From NCBI GenBank assembly GCA_024644235.1, contig JAHELJ010000006.1, positions 106,970 through 170,969 of the forward strand: 64,000 nucleotides of DNA, written 5' to 3'. Source of the DNA: Lewinellaceae bacterium. GTDB lineage: Bacteria; Bacteroidota; Bacteroidia; Chitinophagales; Saprospiraceae. The notes under the pieces were generated by a model. It was not told the origin of the DNA and ran no database searches. It was given only the letters and a program-made list of their open reading frames with translations. Below, in pieces: positions 17,428 to 26,079 of this stretch. The position numbers and the translations under genes are program-made. Within the stretch, counting starts at the first letter, position 1. Each line of letters starts with the position of its first letter.

Positions 17428-18543
17428 ATGTATCTAGAGAGCGTTTTAGAAACAATCGGAAACACCCCACTCGTAAGACTACACCAACTCAAAGGAATCC
17501 CAGCAAAAGTTTTAGCAAAAGTCGAAGCTTATAATCCTGGTCTGTCCGCAAAGGACCGGATTGTGAGATATATGATAGCCAAGGCTGAGCAGGAGGGCAA
17601 GATTCGTCCTGGAGCTACAATCATCGAGGCTACCTCCGGAAACACAGGATATAGCTTGGCGCTGACCTGTGCCATCAAGGGATATAAATGTATTCTGACA
17701 ATTACTTCCAAAGCCAGTAAAGAAAAGATTCAGGGTTTGAAGGCGTTGGGAGCCGAGGTTATTGTTTGTCCAGCAGACGCAGTACCGGAAGATCCTAAAT
17801 CCTACTACTCTCAAGCAAAGTCCCTTGCTAAGCGCATTCCGAACTCTTACTACCTGAATCAGAATTTCAATACCGATAATATGGAGGCCCACTACCTGAC
17901 TACAGGGCCTGAAATTTGGTACCAATCAAGCGAGAAGATCACTCACTTTGTATGCTGTGCTGGTACCGGCGGTACCATTAGCGGTTCAAGCCGATTTCTG
18001 AAAGAACAGAATCCCAACATAAAGGTAATTGCAGTAGATGGCCATGGATCCGTGCTCAAGAAATACCATGAAACGGGAGTTTATGATCGCAGCGTGATCA
18101 AACCGATCAGGATTGAGGGTTTGGGAAAAACGATAATCCCGGCCAATGTCGATTTCTCTGTAATTGATTGGTTTATGCGGGTGAGTGATAAGGATGCCGC
18201 TCTGCGTGTACGCGAACTGGCGAAGATCGAAGGCCTTTTTGTAGGTTATTCGAGCGGAGCTGCTTTGCAGGCGGTCTATCAGCTCAAAAACCGGCTCAAA
18301 CCAACTGACGTAGTGGTGATTCTTCTGGCGGATCATGGTAGTCGTTACCTGAGCAAGATCTATAACGATCTTTGGATGAAAGAGCAAGGCTTTCTACCCG
18401 GCGTCGACGTTCGAGACGATGTTCTTCAAGAGCAGCATGAGGCCACTGACCAGTACTATTTCGGTAAATATTACGAAAGGTATACCAGGCTTCTGCGGCA
18501 TCGATACCGCATTATAAAAGAGAATTTACAACAAAGAATATAA
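17428..18543 (+). CDS. Cysteine synthase/cystathionine beta-synthase-like PLP enzyme
   Basis: This 371-aa fold-type II PLP enzyme starts YLESVLETIGNTPLVRL, the family opening. The PLP lysine is in SAKDRI (Lys42), the substrate-binding loop is TSGNTGYS (70-76), and the glycine-rich phosphate-binding region is CCAGTGGTISG. The core ends near residue 320 (LLADHGSRYLSKIYNDLWM), as in cystathionine beta-synthase/cysteine synthases. It is followed by a ~45-residue basic tail (beginning GVDVRDDVLQEQHEATDQY) rather than CBS regulatory domains. It could make cysteine from O-acetylserine or act on homocysteine/serine; the sequence does not decide. Its 3' end overlaps the convergent oxidase gene by 32 bp. 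Confidence 0.88.
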   Translation: MYLESVLETIGNTPLVRLHQLKGIPAKVLAKVEAYNPGLSAKDRIVRYMIAKAEQEGKIRPGATIIEATSGNTGYSLALTCAIKGYKCILTITSKASKEKIQGLKALGAEVIVCPADAVPEDPKSYYSQAKSLAKRIPNSYYLNQNFNTDNMEAHYLTTGPEIWYQSSEKITHFVCCAGTGGTISGSSRFLKEQNPNIKVIAVDGHGSVLKKYHETGVYDRSVIKPIRIEGLGKTIIPANVDFSVIDWFMRVSDKDAALRVRELAKIEGLFVGYSSGAALQAVYQLKNRLKPTDVVVILLADHGSRYLSKIYNDLWMKEQGFLPGVDVRDDVLQEQHEATDQYYFGKYYERYTRLLRHRYRIIKENLQQRI

Positions 18544-19114
18544 CCAGGTAGATCCAAAGCAGGTCGAGGAAGTGCCAGTAAAAGGTTAGCAGTTCTAGTT
18601 TGAGCTTCTTTTCGGGATCTGAAAAGTAGAGCAGTACAGTGACCGGGTCAACCATCTTTCTCAATGCTGTACTATAGAAGAGAACAAGGAAGGGCATACC
18701 AGCTATCACATGGAGGAAATGCACACCTGAGATCAGGTAGAGATAGGATGCTCCTTGATTATGATCCACTGGGATTTTCTGGTTGAATAGCTCATTCCAT
18801 CCGTAGAATTGACCAATTAGAAAGAAGATGGTCAAAACGATTGTAAATAGGAGAGCATGTTTGTATTTAGCTGTCTTATCCTGCCTGTAGTAAGATTTTG
18901 CCCTGTCAAGGACAACACTACTCAAAACCAATATAATAACATTGAATACAAAGATTAAAGGAACTTTAATCGCTGGAGTGCCATGCTGAATTCTGCTGTA
19001 TAGGTAGGCGAATGAAAATGCCAGAAAGAGTGCAGTGATTCCACCAACGAAGAGATAGACAATGATCTTGTATGGGTGGATCCCAAATGAACCGGGCTCT
19101 TTTCCCTCTGCCAT
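18512..19114 (-). CDS. Cytochrome c oxidase subunit III (orphan, CoxC/CtaE-like)
   Basis: The 200-aa membrane protein has about five transmembrane helices: IIVYLFVGGITALFLAFSFAYL near 17-38, VPLIFVFNVIILVLSSVVL near 52-70, HALLFTIVLTIFFLIGQFYGW near 85-105, YLYLISGVHFLHVIAGMPFLVL near 124-145, and FYWHFLDLLWIYLVIFF near 177-193. The motifs SGVHFLHVIAG and FYWHFLDLLWIYL are the subunit III signature, where the usual form is WHFVDxxW. No subunit I, II or IV genes are in the window. It could assemble with an oxidase encoded elsewhere or be an accessory paralogue. It is divergent from the YggS gene. Confidence 0.88.
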   Translation of the reverse strand: MAEGKEPGSFGIHPYKIIVYLFVGGITALFLAFSFAYLYSRIQHGTPAIKVPLIFVFNVIILVLSSVVLDRAKSYYRQDKTAKYKHALLFTIVLTIFFLIGQFYGWNELFNQKIPVDHNQGASYLYLISGVHFLHVIAGMPFLVLFYSTALRKMVDPVTVLLYFSDPEKKLKLELLTFYWHFLDLLWIYLVIFFVVNSLL

Positions 19115-19201
19115 GGCCTCAAAGATATGACTTGCCCGTCAAGACCCAAGAAGGCCTTAACTTCTGATTATATTTGTCCCCTGCTGGAAAAGGGCAATAC
19201 T

Positions 19202-19855
19202 ATGATTCAAAGGCTGCTGGAGGAAATAAGCGAAAAAGGGGCAGCTCTCGTTGCCGTCTCCAAGACCAAGACACCGGGTGAGATCTTACAGGTTTACCGG
19301 CATGGCGTCAGGGATTTTGGTGAGAACAAAGTACAGGAGCTCCTGGAAAAACATGATAAATTGCCGGAAGATGTCCGGTGGCATATGGTGGGACATCTCC
19401 AATCGAATAAAGTCAAATACCTAGCACCATTTATTCACCTTATACATTCCGTAGATAGTAAGAAACTTCTGCTGGAAGTCGAGAAACAGGCAGAGAAATT
19501 TCAACGAATAATTGATGTGCTGCTGCAAGTTAAGATCAGCATTGAACCTACCAAGTATGGCTTGGATCAAGCCGAGATTGATCAGTTCTTAGCAGATCCA
19601 GACCTTGACAGTCTCGAACATGTCCAAATTAGGGGCCTGATGGGAATGGCAAGCTTTGTCGAGGACCAACGTCAAATTCGTAAAGAGTTCCGTAACCTCA
19701 AAACTTGTTTTGATCGCCTAAAGGACACCTACTTTTCAAATAATAATTCTTTCGATACCTTATCGATGGGAATGTCGGGCGATTATCAGTTGGCATTGGA
19801 GGAAGGAAGTACAATGGTGCGCATTGGTACTTTAGTATTTGGAGCGCGTACTTAA
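19202..19855 (+). CDS. yggS: YggS/PLPBP-type pyridoxal phosphate homeostasis protein
   Basis: This 217-aa fold-type III PLP protein keeps intracellular PLP balanced and is not known to have catalytic activity. The PLP lysine is in LVAVSKTK (Lys21). Further family motifs are DFGENKVQELLEK, RWHMVGHLQSNKVKYL, IHSVDSKKLL, KISIEPTKYGLD, GLMGMASF, LSMGMSGDYQLALEEGSTMVRIG (two parts) and the final FGAR. I used the ATG at 19202 (MIQRLLEEI); the upstream 25 codons have no family match. The last four bases overlap the convergent FG-GAP gene. Confidence 0.92.
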   Translation: MIQRLLEEISEKGAALVAVSKTKTPGEILQVYRHGVRDFGENKVQELLEKHDKLPEDVRWHMVGHLQSNKVKYLAPFIHLIHSVDSKKLLLEVEKQAEKFQRIIDVLLQVKISIEPTKYGLDQAEIDQFLADPDLDSLEHVQIRGLMGMASFVEDQRQIRKEFRNLKTCFDRLKDTYFSNNNSFDTLSMGMSGDYQLALEEGSTMVRIGTLVFGART

Positions 19856-22071
19856 AATTTCACTAAGCGTTTGACATACTGGTGACCTGCGCTTATTATT
19901 TTGGCTTGATATAGACCGGGTGAAAGTTCAGCAAGATCCAATTCAAGTTTTTTCTCATTTACTGCTTTTCTGAAAATAAGTCTACCCTGAAGGTCGAAGA
20001 TCTGTATGTAGTTGATCGTCTGATTCCAATCAATGGTAAGATAATCTTTAAACGGATTTGGATACACCATGGGTTGGGGTTGAGCCAAATGGCGGTCAGA
20101 GACTATCTGTGTCGTTTTAAATGACGTGGAGAAGATGGTCAATCCACCCCTGGCATTACCAGTCACCAGATTCAGCCAGCCGTCACCATTAATATCTGCA
20201 AAGCTTCCTCTCAACCTTCTTCCTACATAGAGTTCACTGAGGGATGATTCCAACTTTGGCAGGGTATCATTCAATCCTGAGGCGTCGAGAGGATACATGC
20301 TAAACTCACCGGCTGAGGATCCACATACCAAAAAAGTGCTGTCGAGAGTATGAAGCACCGTCGGTGTAGCAATACCAAATACAGTGATACTCTGCCGGGT
20401 ATCAATGAATCCAAACTCGTCTCGGTTCTCCGGATCATCCAGGTTTGGATTAAAGGAGGGTTGGCTCAGAGAGCCAACATTTCGGAGAAAATTGACATTG
20501 CCTCGTTCTTCTCCGACAATAAGGTCGGGAAGGCTATCACCATCCACATCAAAAATGGCTGGAAACGATCCGAAGCCAACATCAATATCGAACCAGGGAT
20601 ATTCGATTGTTCCCGCTACAAATTCCTGGTTAGCTCCAGCTTCGTTCTCGACAAAGATAAGTTTACCGGTTTTGTTACCAATGATTAAGTCATCGTCGCC
20701 ATCATGATCGATGTCGTAGCTGGTAGGAGCAAGTGCGTCAAGCTCATTCGCATGTTGAGAGAGCCTGAGATAGTTTGTGTCCCGGATCTCAAATTTGGGT
20801 TCTTCCAGAGAGCCTGTATTTTCCAAGAGAAATAAAGTGGACGGTTGGTTGGGATCATGGTTCCTGTGAAATCTGCTTCCAACCAATATATCAGTCAGTC
20901 CATCACTATTAAAATCAAAGAAAAGAGGAGTAGCATCAGTTCCAAAGTCAAGCATTTGGTCAGTCAAAAAGTCTTTCCTGGTGAGTTCGAACTCCAGGTT
21001 CGTTTCTCCCTTAACTCCAGAATACAGCCAAGTCATTTCGACATTTTGTCTGGCGTCTAATTGGGTGGGAGTAGCCACAAAATCCTGGATCGAATCTGCA
21101 TTCAGATCTATCATGAAAGCAGCAGGGAAGTACTTAAGAATAACGGGATCCTGATCATTAGGAAAGCTCATCATCTGCCCTGTGATAAAAGCTTGTTCAT
21201 TGCTTCCTCCATTTATCAGCAGCAATAGATCATCAAACGAAATATCCCCCAGAAGTAGATCTAAGTCCTCGTCGAAGTCCCAATCAAATGCCGCGATAGT
21301 CGAGCCGCTGTGAATGTTTCGAGGGGCAACTCCGCTTGCACAATTATTGGCATCATTCGAAAGGATGACCTGATTGGTGTTAAAGCTTTCGGTAAATTTC
21401 CCCCAACATCGATCTTCCAGGATGTAGTCGAGAGTGTCTGAGCCGAGGTCTTTCTCAATCGCCATATTGCGATAATAACTCAACCGCGTCCCATCAACAT
21501 TAAAACTCAGTATGTCTAAGTCTCCGTCTTTATCTACATCAACTACCTCTGGAATATCCTGGTTGCTTATGTAAATGTTAGCTCTGCCTCCGGTGCTGAG
21601 TGGATAAGTTAGGACTTGAAGATCGGTAGGAAAAGTTAGCTTCTGATATGAAAGCAAACCACCACCAATGGATCCGCGATAGACATCAAAACCAGGAACT
21701 CCCGTAGTGGAATAGGAGAAAATGTCCTGTACTCCATCTTGATTATAGTCTCGCAAAATTGCCCAGTCTCTCAATGGCGGAAATGAACTGATATACGAAT
21801 CGTCAAATTCAAAAATATGATCTCCTCTTCCCACGAAAGTGAGGACCATGTTACCACTGCGCTCGAAGACAAATAGATCGATGAGTGAATCTGAATCTAA
21901 ATGAACCGGTGAGAATTGGGGAGCATTTAATCCTCCGGCCCAGGGATGCAACAAAGTAGATCCATCTCGAGAAACTTCAGGATAGAATTCTGACAGTTCT
22001 TGACCATGGAGGGAAAACACATGAGTAGATCCTAGAAAGAAGAGTAGGTAGTAAATGACGGTTTTTGGCAT
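19852..22071 (-). CDS. FG-GAP/VCBS-repeat surface protein with T9SS sorting domain
   Basis: The ~739-aa protein has a signal peptide (MPKTVIYYLLFFLGSTHVFS) followed by several Asp/Gly-rich beta-propeller repeats: DYNQDGVQDIFSYS, DVDKDGDLDILSFN, DINDFNSDGLTDILVG-type (read FDFNSDGLTDILVG), DIDHDGDDDLIIGNKTG, FDVDGDSLPDLIVGEERG and DINGDGWLNLVTG. Such repeats bind Ca2+ and build integrin-like propellers. The C-terminus (PQPMVYPNPFKDYLTIDWN onwards to YVKRLVKF) is a T9SS type A sorting domain. It is expected to be surface-anchored or secreted; the binding partner is unknown. I start at the ATG at 22071. Its 3' end overlaps yggS by four bases, and it is divergent from the NhaC gene, 52 bp away. 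Confidence 0.88.
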   Translation of the reverse strand: MPKTVIYYLLFFLGSTHVFSLHGQELSEFYPEVSRDGSTLLHPWAGGLNAPQFSPVHLDSDSLIDLFVFERSGNMVLTFVGRGDHIFEFDDSYISSFPPLRDWAILRDYNQDGVQDIFSYSTTGVPGFDVYRGSIGGGLLSYQKLTFPTDLQVLTYPLSTGGRANIYISNQDIPEVVDVDKDGDLDILSFNVDGTRLSYYRNMAIEKDLGSDTLDYILEDRCWGKFTESFNTNQVILSNDANNCASGVAPRNIHSGSTIAAFDWDFDEDLDLLLGDISFDDLLLLINGGSNEQAFITGQMMSFPNDQDPVILKYFPAAFMIDLNADSIQDFVATPTQLDARQNVEMTWLYSGVKGETNLEFELTRKDFLTDQMLDFGTDATPLFFDFNSDGLTDILVGSRFHRNHDPNQPSTLFLLENTGSLEEPKFEIRDTNYLRLSQHANELDALAPTSYDIDHDGDDDLIIGNKTGKLIFVENEAGANQEFVAGTIEYPWFDIDVGFGSFPAIFDVDGDSLPDLIVGEERGNVNFLRNVGSLSQPSFNPNLDDPENRDEFGFIDTRQSITVFGIATPTVLHTLDSTFLVCGSSAGEFSMYPLDASGLNDTLPKLESSLSELYVGRRLRGSFADINGDGWLNLVTGNARGGLTIFSTSFKTTQIVSDRHLAQPQPMVYPNPFKDYLTIDWNQTINYIQIFDLQGRLIFRKAVNEKKLELDLAELSPGLYQAKIISAGHQYVKRLVKF

Positions 22072-22123
22072 GATTTCGAGAAGCTGATAATTATTTGTTA
22101 CTTCAAGTTTAACCAATAATTCC

Positions 22124-24163
22124 TTGACTATGACCAGCTACCGGACAATGGTCTGTACCTTTTTTGTATTTCTTTTTACAGCTGAGGTCTTTGGTCAAGG
22201 GACAGCAGATCACTCCGTTTTTCTTTCGGTGAATGATCGAAATACGTTGCAGATCAATTCAGGCCTTTATGATGGCTGGCTGGAGACAGAGATAGATGGC
22301 GATGTAGACAGCGTCTTTTTTACTAATGGTACTGCTGAATTTGAAAGGGAAATAAGTCGTAGGGGCGAACTCATTACCCTTAGAACGGAGGATCATTCGC
22401 TCTCTCTTTATCACATTTCCCTGAAGAAGAATGGTGATATAAGGTTAGTGCAAATTCCATTGTGGCTTTCTATTCTGCCACCTCTGGTCGCTATCGGACT
22501 GGCGCTCATTTTCAAGGAGGTGATTATCTCTCTTTTTATGGGCGTTTGGATTGGTGCATTTATTGCCAGTGGGCTACGGGTAGACTCCCTATATTACTTT
22601 TTCCTTTCTCTTCTTTCTGTTGTAGAAAAGTATGTTGTAATAGCCCTCACAGATGCAGGTCATCTCAGCATCGTGATCTTCTCACTGCTTATTGGTGGCA
22701 TGGTAGCGATCATTAGCCGAAACGGAGGGATGGCCGGTGTTGTGAAAGCCCTCGCAAAGTATGCACGATCACCTCGAAGTGCTCAATTCGTGACCTGGCT
22801 ACTCGGCGTAGCTATTTTCTTTGATGATTATGCCAATACGCTGATTGTGGGAAATACCATGCGATCGGTCACTGACCGCTTTCACATTTCACGGGAAAAA
22901 TTGGCTTATATAGTGGATAGCACAGCGGCACCTGTAGCTGCCATTGCGTTCATAACCACCTGGATAGGCGCCGAGCTGGGTTATATCGATGGTGGTATTG
23001 CCATTCTGGCAAACTTTCCTTTCGACCTAACACCTTATGCCATATTTGTTAGTTCGTTGAAATATTCCTTTTACCCGGTTCTGACCTTGTCATTCATCCT
23101 GTTTATCGTGTATCACAATCGTGACTTTGGACCGATGCTTAAAGCGGAAATGCGGGCTCGACGTACGGGCCGGGTGTCGAGTGCAGCTACTCCCGAGGAG
23201 GACGAACCAAATATGGAAGACCTTAGTCCGGTTGAAGGGGCGCCTACGAAATGGCAGCATGCGTTCTTTCCGGTGATGCTGGTAATTTTGATGACAATAT
23301 TTGGGTTGGTGGGTACCGGTATGGAGACAATATATCAGGAGATTCAGGCTTCAGGCCAAAGCTTGGATACAATTGGTTGGGGGTCAATCTGGAGTAATAT
23401 GCATCTTCTGTTCCCGGAAGGAGATGCAAGTTTCTTTCGTAAAGTGGGGCGGTTGATTGGAAGTTCCGATTCCTATGTTGCGTTGCTATGGGCTTCATTG
23501 TCTGGGGTTGTTCTTGCCATTGCCATTACACTGTGGAATAAAACGATGAGGGTAATCGATACCATGCATACTATGGTGACCGGTTTTAAAACCATGTTGC
23601 CAGCTCTTATTATTCTGACTCTTGCATGGTCACTGGCAACTACTACCGAAGAGCTACAAACTGCTACCTTTCTTAGCTCTGCTGTAGAGGGATCTCTCAA
23701 TCCCTACTTGTTACCTCCCCTCGTATTTATTCTAAGTGCAGCCATTGCTTTTTCAACAGGTTCCAGCTGGAGTACAATGGCAATCCTTTATCCAATTGCT
23801 ATTCCTACCAGTTGGGTAGTATGCCAAAGTGCTGGTATCGATGACGTGACCAGTCTGGAACTCTTACTTAATGTTATCGCTACAGTGTTGGCAGCTAGCG
23901 TTCTGGGAGACCACTGCAGTCCCATCTCGGACACGACGATACTTTCATCGCTTGCCTCCGATTGCAATCATATCGACCATGTTCGTACTCAGCTGCCCTA
24001 TGCGTTGGTTGTAGGCGTAGTGAGCCTAGTAGCTGGCACCCTTTCAACCTACTTGGGAGGAGGGTGGCTAATTTCATTTCTACTTCTCTTGATCGCTCTG
24101 GGTATACTTTTTTCTGTTGTTAAGTATGTGGGTAAGCCCCTGCCTGATGCAGATCTAACGTAG
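22124..24163 (+). CDS. NhaC-type Na+/H+ antiporter with N-terminal exported domain
   Basis: This 679-aa protein has a cleavable-looking signal (MVCTFFVFLFTAEVFG region) and about 90 extracytoplasmic residues, then a 10-12-helix transporter: LSILPPLVAIGLALIFKEV, SLFMGVWIGAFIASG, FDDYANTLIVGNTMR, TAAPVAAIAFITTWIGAELGY (split), FSTGSSWSTMAILYPIAIPT and LGDHCSPISDTTILSS. The FDDYANTL and GDHCSPISDTT motifs are characteristic of NhaC/NhaP-like sodium-coupled (Na+/H+ or malate) antiporters. A charged segment around 345-365 (RTGRVSSAATPEEDEPNMED) is a large loop. It overlaps the SGNH gene by 9 bp at the 3' end. The substrate, Na+/H+ versus organic acid, is not decided. Confidence 0.88.
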   Translation: MTMTSYRTMVCTFFVFLFTAEVFGQGTADHSVFLSVNDRNTLQINSGLYDGWLETEIDGDVDSVFFTNGTAEFEREISRRGELITLRTEDHSLSLYHISLKKNGDIRLVQIPLWLSILPPLVAIGLALIFKEVIISLFMGVWIGAFIASGLRVDSLYYFFLSLLSVVEKYVVIALTDAGHLSIVIFSLLIGGMVAIISRNGGMAGVVKALAKYARSPRSAQFVTWLLGVAIFFDDYANTLIVGNTMRSVTDRFHISREKLAYIVDSTAAPVAAIAFITTWIGAELGYIDGGIAILANFPFDLTPYAIFVSSLKYSFYPVLTLSFILFIVYHNRDFGPMLKAEMRARRTGRVSSAATPEEDEPNMEDLSPVEGAPTKWQHAFFPVMLVILMTIFGLVGTGMETIYQEIQASGQSLDTIGWGSIWSNMHLLFPEGDASFFRKVGRLIGSSDSYVALLWASLSGVVLAIAITLWNKTMRVIDTMHTMVTGFKTMLPALIILTLAWSLATTTEELQTATFLSSAVEGSLNPYLLPPLVFILSAAIAFSTGSSWSTMAILYPIAIPTSWVVCQSAGIDDVTSLELLLNVIATVLAASVLGDHCSPISDTTILSSLASDCNHIDHVRTQLPYALVVGVVSLVAGTLSTYLGGGWLISFLLLLIALGILFSVVKYVGKPLPDADLT

Positions 24164-24847
24164 ATAGGGTTTTAGCACTTCATACCAGATATCATATCCC
24201 TTCTGGTTCATGTGTAGTCCATCATCGATAAAGAGATCATTCTTCACATTTCCATCTGGTGCCAGCATTGGTGTCCATACATCGGCAAATTTTACTGCTG
24301 GCTTTCCATCCGCATACTCTCGAAGCGCTTTATTTAGCTCCTGATACTTCTCTTTTAGATGCCATCTGGCCAGGCTGGGTTTTGGTGAAATAAGTACGAC
24401 CTCACAATCCTTGTTGGTCATATGAATGATTTCCACAATCTTTCTTGTGTCTCTTTTGATCTCAGCTGCACTTTTGCCCGCAGCCAGGTCGTTATCACCT
24501 TCATATATAAATACTTGCGTGGGGTTGAAACGTAGAATCAGCTCGTCAGCATAGTGGATGAGATCAGAAAAATGTGAACCACCGAATCCATTATTTAGCA
24601 GATGATATTGGGGAAAGCGATCTTCAAGATCGGTCCACATTCGTATGCTTGAGCTGCCTGTAAATATGATTAGCGGATTCTTGCTGTCGATTTGGCGGTC
24701 CTTAATTTCTGCCACCTGATCAGCGAATCGCAATGGGTCTTGACCATAGAGGGATCCGGTGCTCAGTTTAAAGACCAAAACCACAATGATAATCTCTGGG
24801 ATGAATGAAAATCGGCTAAGATTTAACTGTTTTTTAAAATTTTTCAT
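24155..24847 (-). CDS. Exported SGNH/GDSL-type hydrolase
   Basis: This 230-aa protein has an N-terminal hydrophobic segment (IPEIIIVVLVFKLSTGSLYG), so it is exported or anchored. Block I is IIFTGSSSIRMW, a GSS-type nucleophile loop instead of GDS as in many bacterial SGNH esterases. Block II glycine is in NNGFGGSHFSD, block III asparagine in FIYEGDNDLAAG, and block V Asp/His in IDDGLHMNQKGYDIW. The family removes acyl or acetyl groups from lipids or glycans; the substrate is unknown. The 3' end overlaps the NhaC gene by 9 bp. It is divergent from the small TonB-like ORF. Confidence 0.88.
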   Translation of the reverse strand: MKNFKKQLNLSRFSFIPEIIIVVLVFKLSTGSLYGQDPLRFADQVAEIKDRQIDSKNPLIIFTGSSSIRMWTDLEDRFPQYHLLNNGFGGSHFSDLIHYADELILRFNPTQVFIYEGDNDLAAGKSAAEIKRDTRKIVEIIHMTNKDCEVVLISPKPSLARWHLKEKYQELNKALREYADGKPAVKFADVWTPMLAPDGNVKNDLFIDDGLHMNQKGYDIWYEVLKPYLR

Positions 24848-24879
24848 GACGGTGAACAGTCTTATCTAAAAATAGCGGT

Positions 24880-25098
24880 ATGTACTCAGCCAATGAACGT
24901 AGAAGAGGCAAAAGGTATAAATGTATTGCCATATGTTGCAGTATCATTTTTCATATCGGAGTGTTTTACCTGCTCAATATGGTATTTTCAGAGAGAGCAG
25001 AAAAGGTTGAACCTGAATCTACGGCTTTGGTCCAAGAAATTGTTGATTCAAAACAACCCGTGCAACTGGCTGGATACCATATCAATGATTTTGCCTAA
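24880..25098 (+). CDS. Small TonB-N-terminus-like membrane protein (possible)
   Basis: This 72-aa frame has a basic N-terminus (MYSANERRRGKRYK), one transmembrane segment (CIAICCSIIFHIGVFYLLNMV), and a Glu/Val-rich tail (AEKVEPESTALVQEIVDSK). The arrangement of a basic cytoplasmic start, a single helix with an FHIGVFYLL-like pattern and an acidic, extended periplasmic tail resembles the anchor of TonB-type proteins, but with no C-terminal energy-transducing domain. It overlaps the 3' end of the opposing deoxynucleoside kinase by 51 bp. It may be a real short gene, a TonB fragment or chance; the membrane pattern is its best support. Confidence 0.45.
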   Translation: MYSANERRRGKRYKCIAICCSIIFHIGVFYLLNMVFSERAEKVEPESTALVQEIVDSKQPVQLAGYHINDFA

Positions 25099-25677
25099 GT
25101 CTTCCGGGTTATTAATGAAATCGATATGATCAGCATCGATAATTAGCAGCTTCCCTTCCTCGTAAGTTGCGATCCAATCTTCGTATCGTTTATTTAGCTT
25201 CTTCAGGTAATCGAGGCTCATGTTGCCTTCATAATCCCTGCCTCTCTCATGAATCCGGCTCACCAAAGTTGGGATACTGGCCCGCAGATATATCAGTAAG
25301 TCAGGACTGCTCACTTGCGATGACATGGTTTTGAAGAGATCTAAATAATTCTCAAAGTCTCGGCTGGCCATCAATCCCATTTCATGAAGATTGGGAGCAA
25401 AGATGAAAGCATCTTCGTAGATAGTTCGATCCTGTATCACTGTGTGATCCCCTTCCAAGATCCGGAGGACTTGTTTATATCTACTGTTTAAGAAATAGAT
25501 CTGAAGGTTGAAAGCCCATCGCTGCATGTCATTATAGAAGTCAGCCAGGTAGGGATTGTCATCTGCATCTTCGTAGTGCACATCCCAATTGAAATATTTG
25601 GCCAATTGTGTGCTGAGTGTTGTTTTGCCAGCCCCAATATTTCCTGCTATGGCAATATATTTGGCCTTATTCGACAT
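25048..25677 (-). CDS. Deoxynucleoside kinase
   Basis: The 209-aa protein is a dNK-type kinase. Walker A is AIAGNIGAGKTTL near 8-20. The sequence then has WDVHYEDADDNPYL, the substrate site RWAFNLQIYFLNSRYKQ, VIQDRTIYEDAFIF with the catalytic DRT-like motif, and the lid arginines in RIHERGRDYEGN. Such enzymes phosphorylate deoxyadenosine, deoxyguanosine or deoxycytidine for nucleotide salvage. I started at the ATG at 25677 (MSNKAKYIAIAGN). It is divergent from gatC, about 98 bp away. Confidence 0.9.
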   Translation of the reverse strand: MSNKAKYIAIAGNIGAGKTTLSTQLAKYFNWDVHYEDADDNPYLADFYNDMQRWAFNLQIYFLNSRYKQVLRILEGDHTVIQDRTIYEDAFIFAPNLHEMGLMASRDFENYLDLFKTMSSQVSSPDLLIYLRASIPTLVSRIHERGRDYEGNMSLDYLKKLNKRYEDWIATYEEGKLLIIDADHIDFINNPEDLGKIIDMVSSQLHGLF

Positions 25678-25729
25678 GTATCTAAAGGGTGATCGATTAG
25701 TCTGGCCCGCAAAATACATTATTAGTTCA

Positions 25730-25737
25730 TAAATTTG
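25730..25737 (+). promoter_or_regulatory. TAnnTTTG-type -7 box upstream of gatC
   Basis: TAAATTTG matches the Bacteroidota sigma-A -7 element and lies 38 bases before the gatC ATG. A clear TTTG -33 element at the usual distance is not visible, so confidence is moderate. It would drive the gatC-ABC-PduO-pgpH cluster. Confidence 0.5.
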
Positions 25738-25775
25738 GACGATTCAAAACAGACCCTCCGTCGAATTCTTTCCTT

Positions 25776-26075
25776 ATGAAAATCGATCTTGACTTAATTG
25801 TAAAATTGGAGAACTTGGCTCGACTTGAGTTAACAGAAGATGAGCGAAAAGTTCTGCAGAAGGATCTGCAGGAAATGATTGGTATGGTGAGTAAGTTGGA
25901 AGAACTAGACCTTGCAGATGTGGAACCTCTCCGGCATGTTACAGAAGTGACAAATGTGCTGAGGGAGGATAAAGTAGAGGGCCAATTGAGTCAAGAAAAG
26001 GTTTTCTTGAATGCTCCTGACCGGGAGGGATCATATTTTCGCGTGCCAAAAGTTATAGATCGTAAGGAAGAATAG
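25776..26075 (+). CDS. gatC: Asp/Glu-tRNA amidotransferase subunit C
   Basis: This 99-aa protein has the GatC hallmarks [16 protein letters not shown] near 8-23, a helical middle with [15 protein letters not shown] near 44-58, and [34 protein letters not shown] (split), ending in the typical FRVPKVI motif. GatC stabilises GatAB for transamidation of Glu-tRNA(Gln) or Asp-tRNA(Asn). GatA and GatB are not in the window, which is normal for many Bacteroidota. The next gene begins five bases after the stop; operon. Confidence 0.94.
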   Translation: MKIDLDLIVKLENLARLELTEDERKVLQKDLQEMIGMVSKLEELDLADVEPLRHVTEVTNVLREDKVEGQLSQEKVFLNAPDREGSYFRVPKVIDRKEE

Positions 26076-26079
26076 ATTT

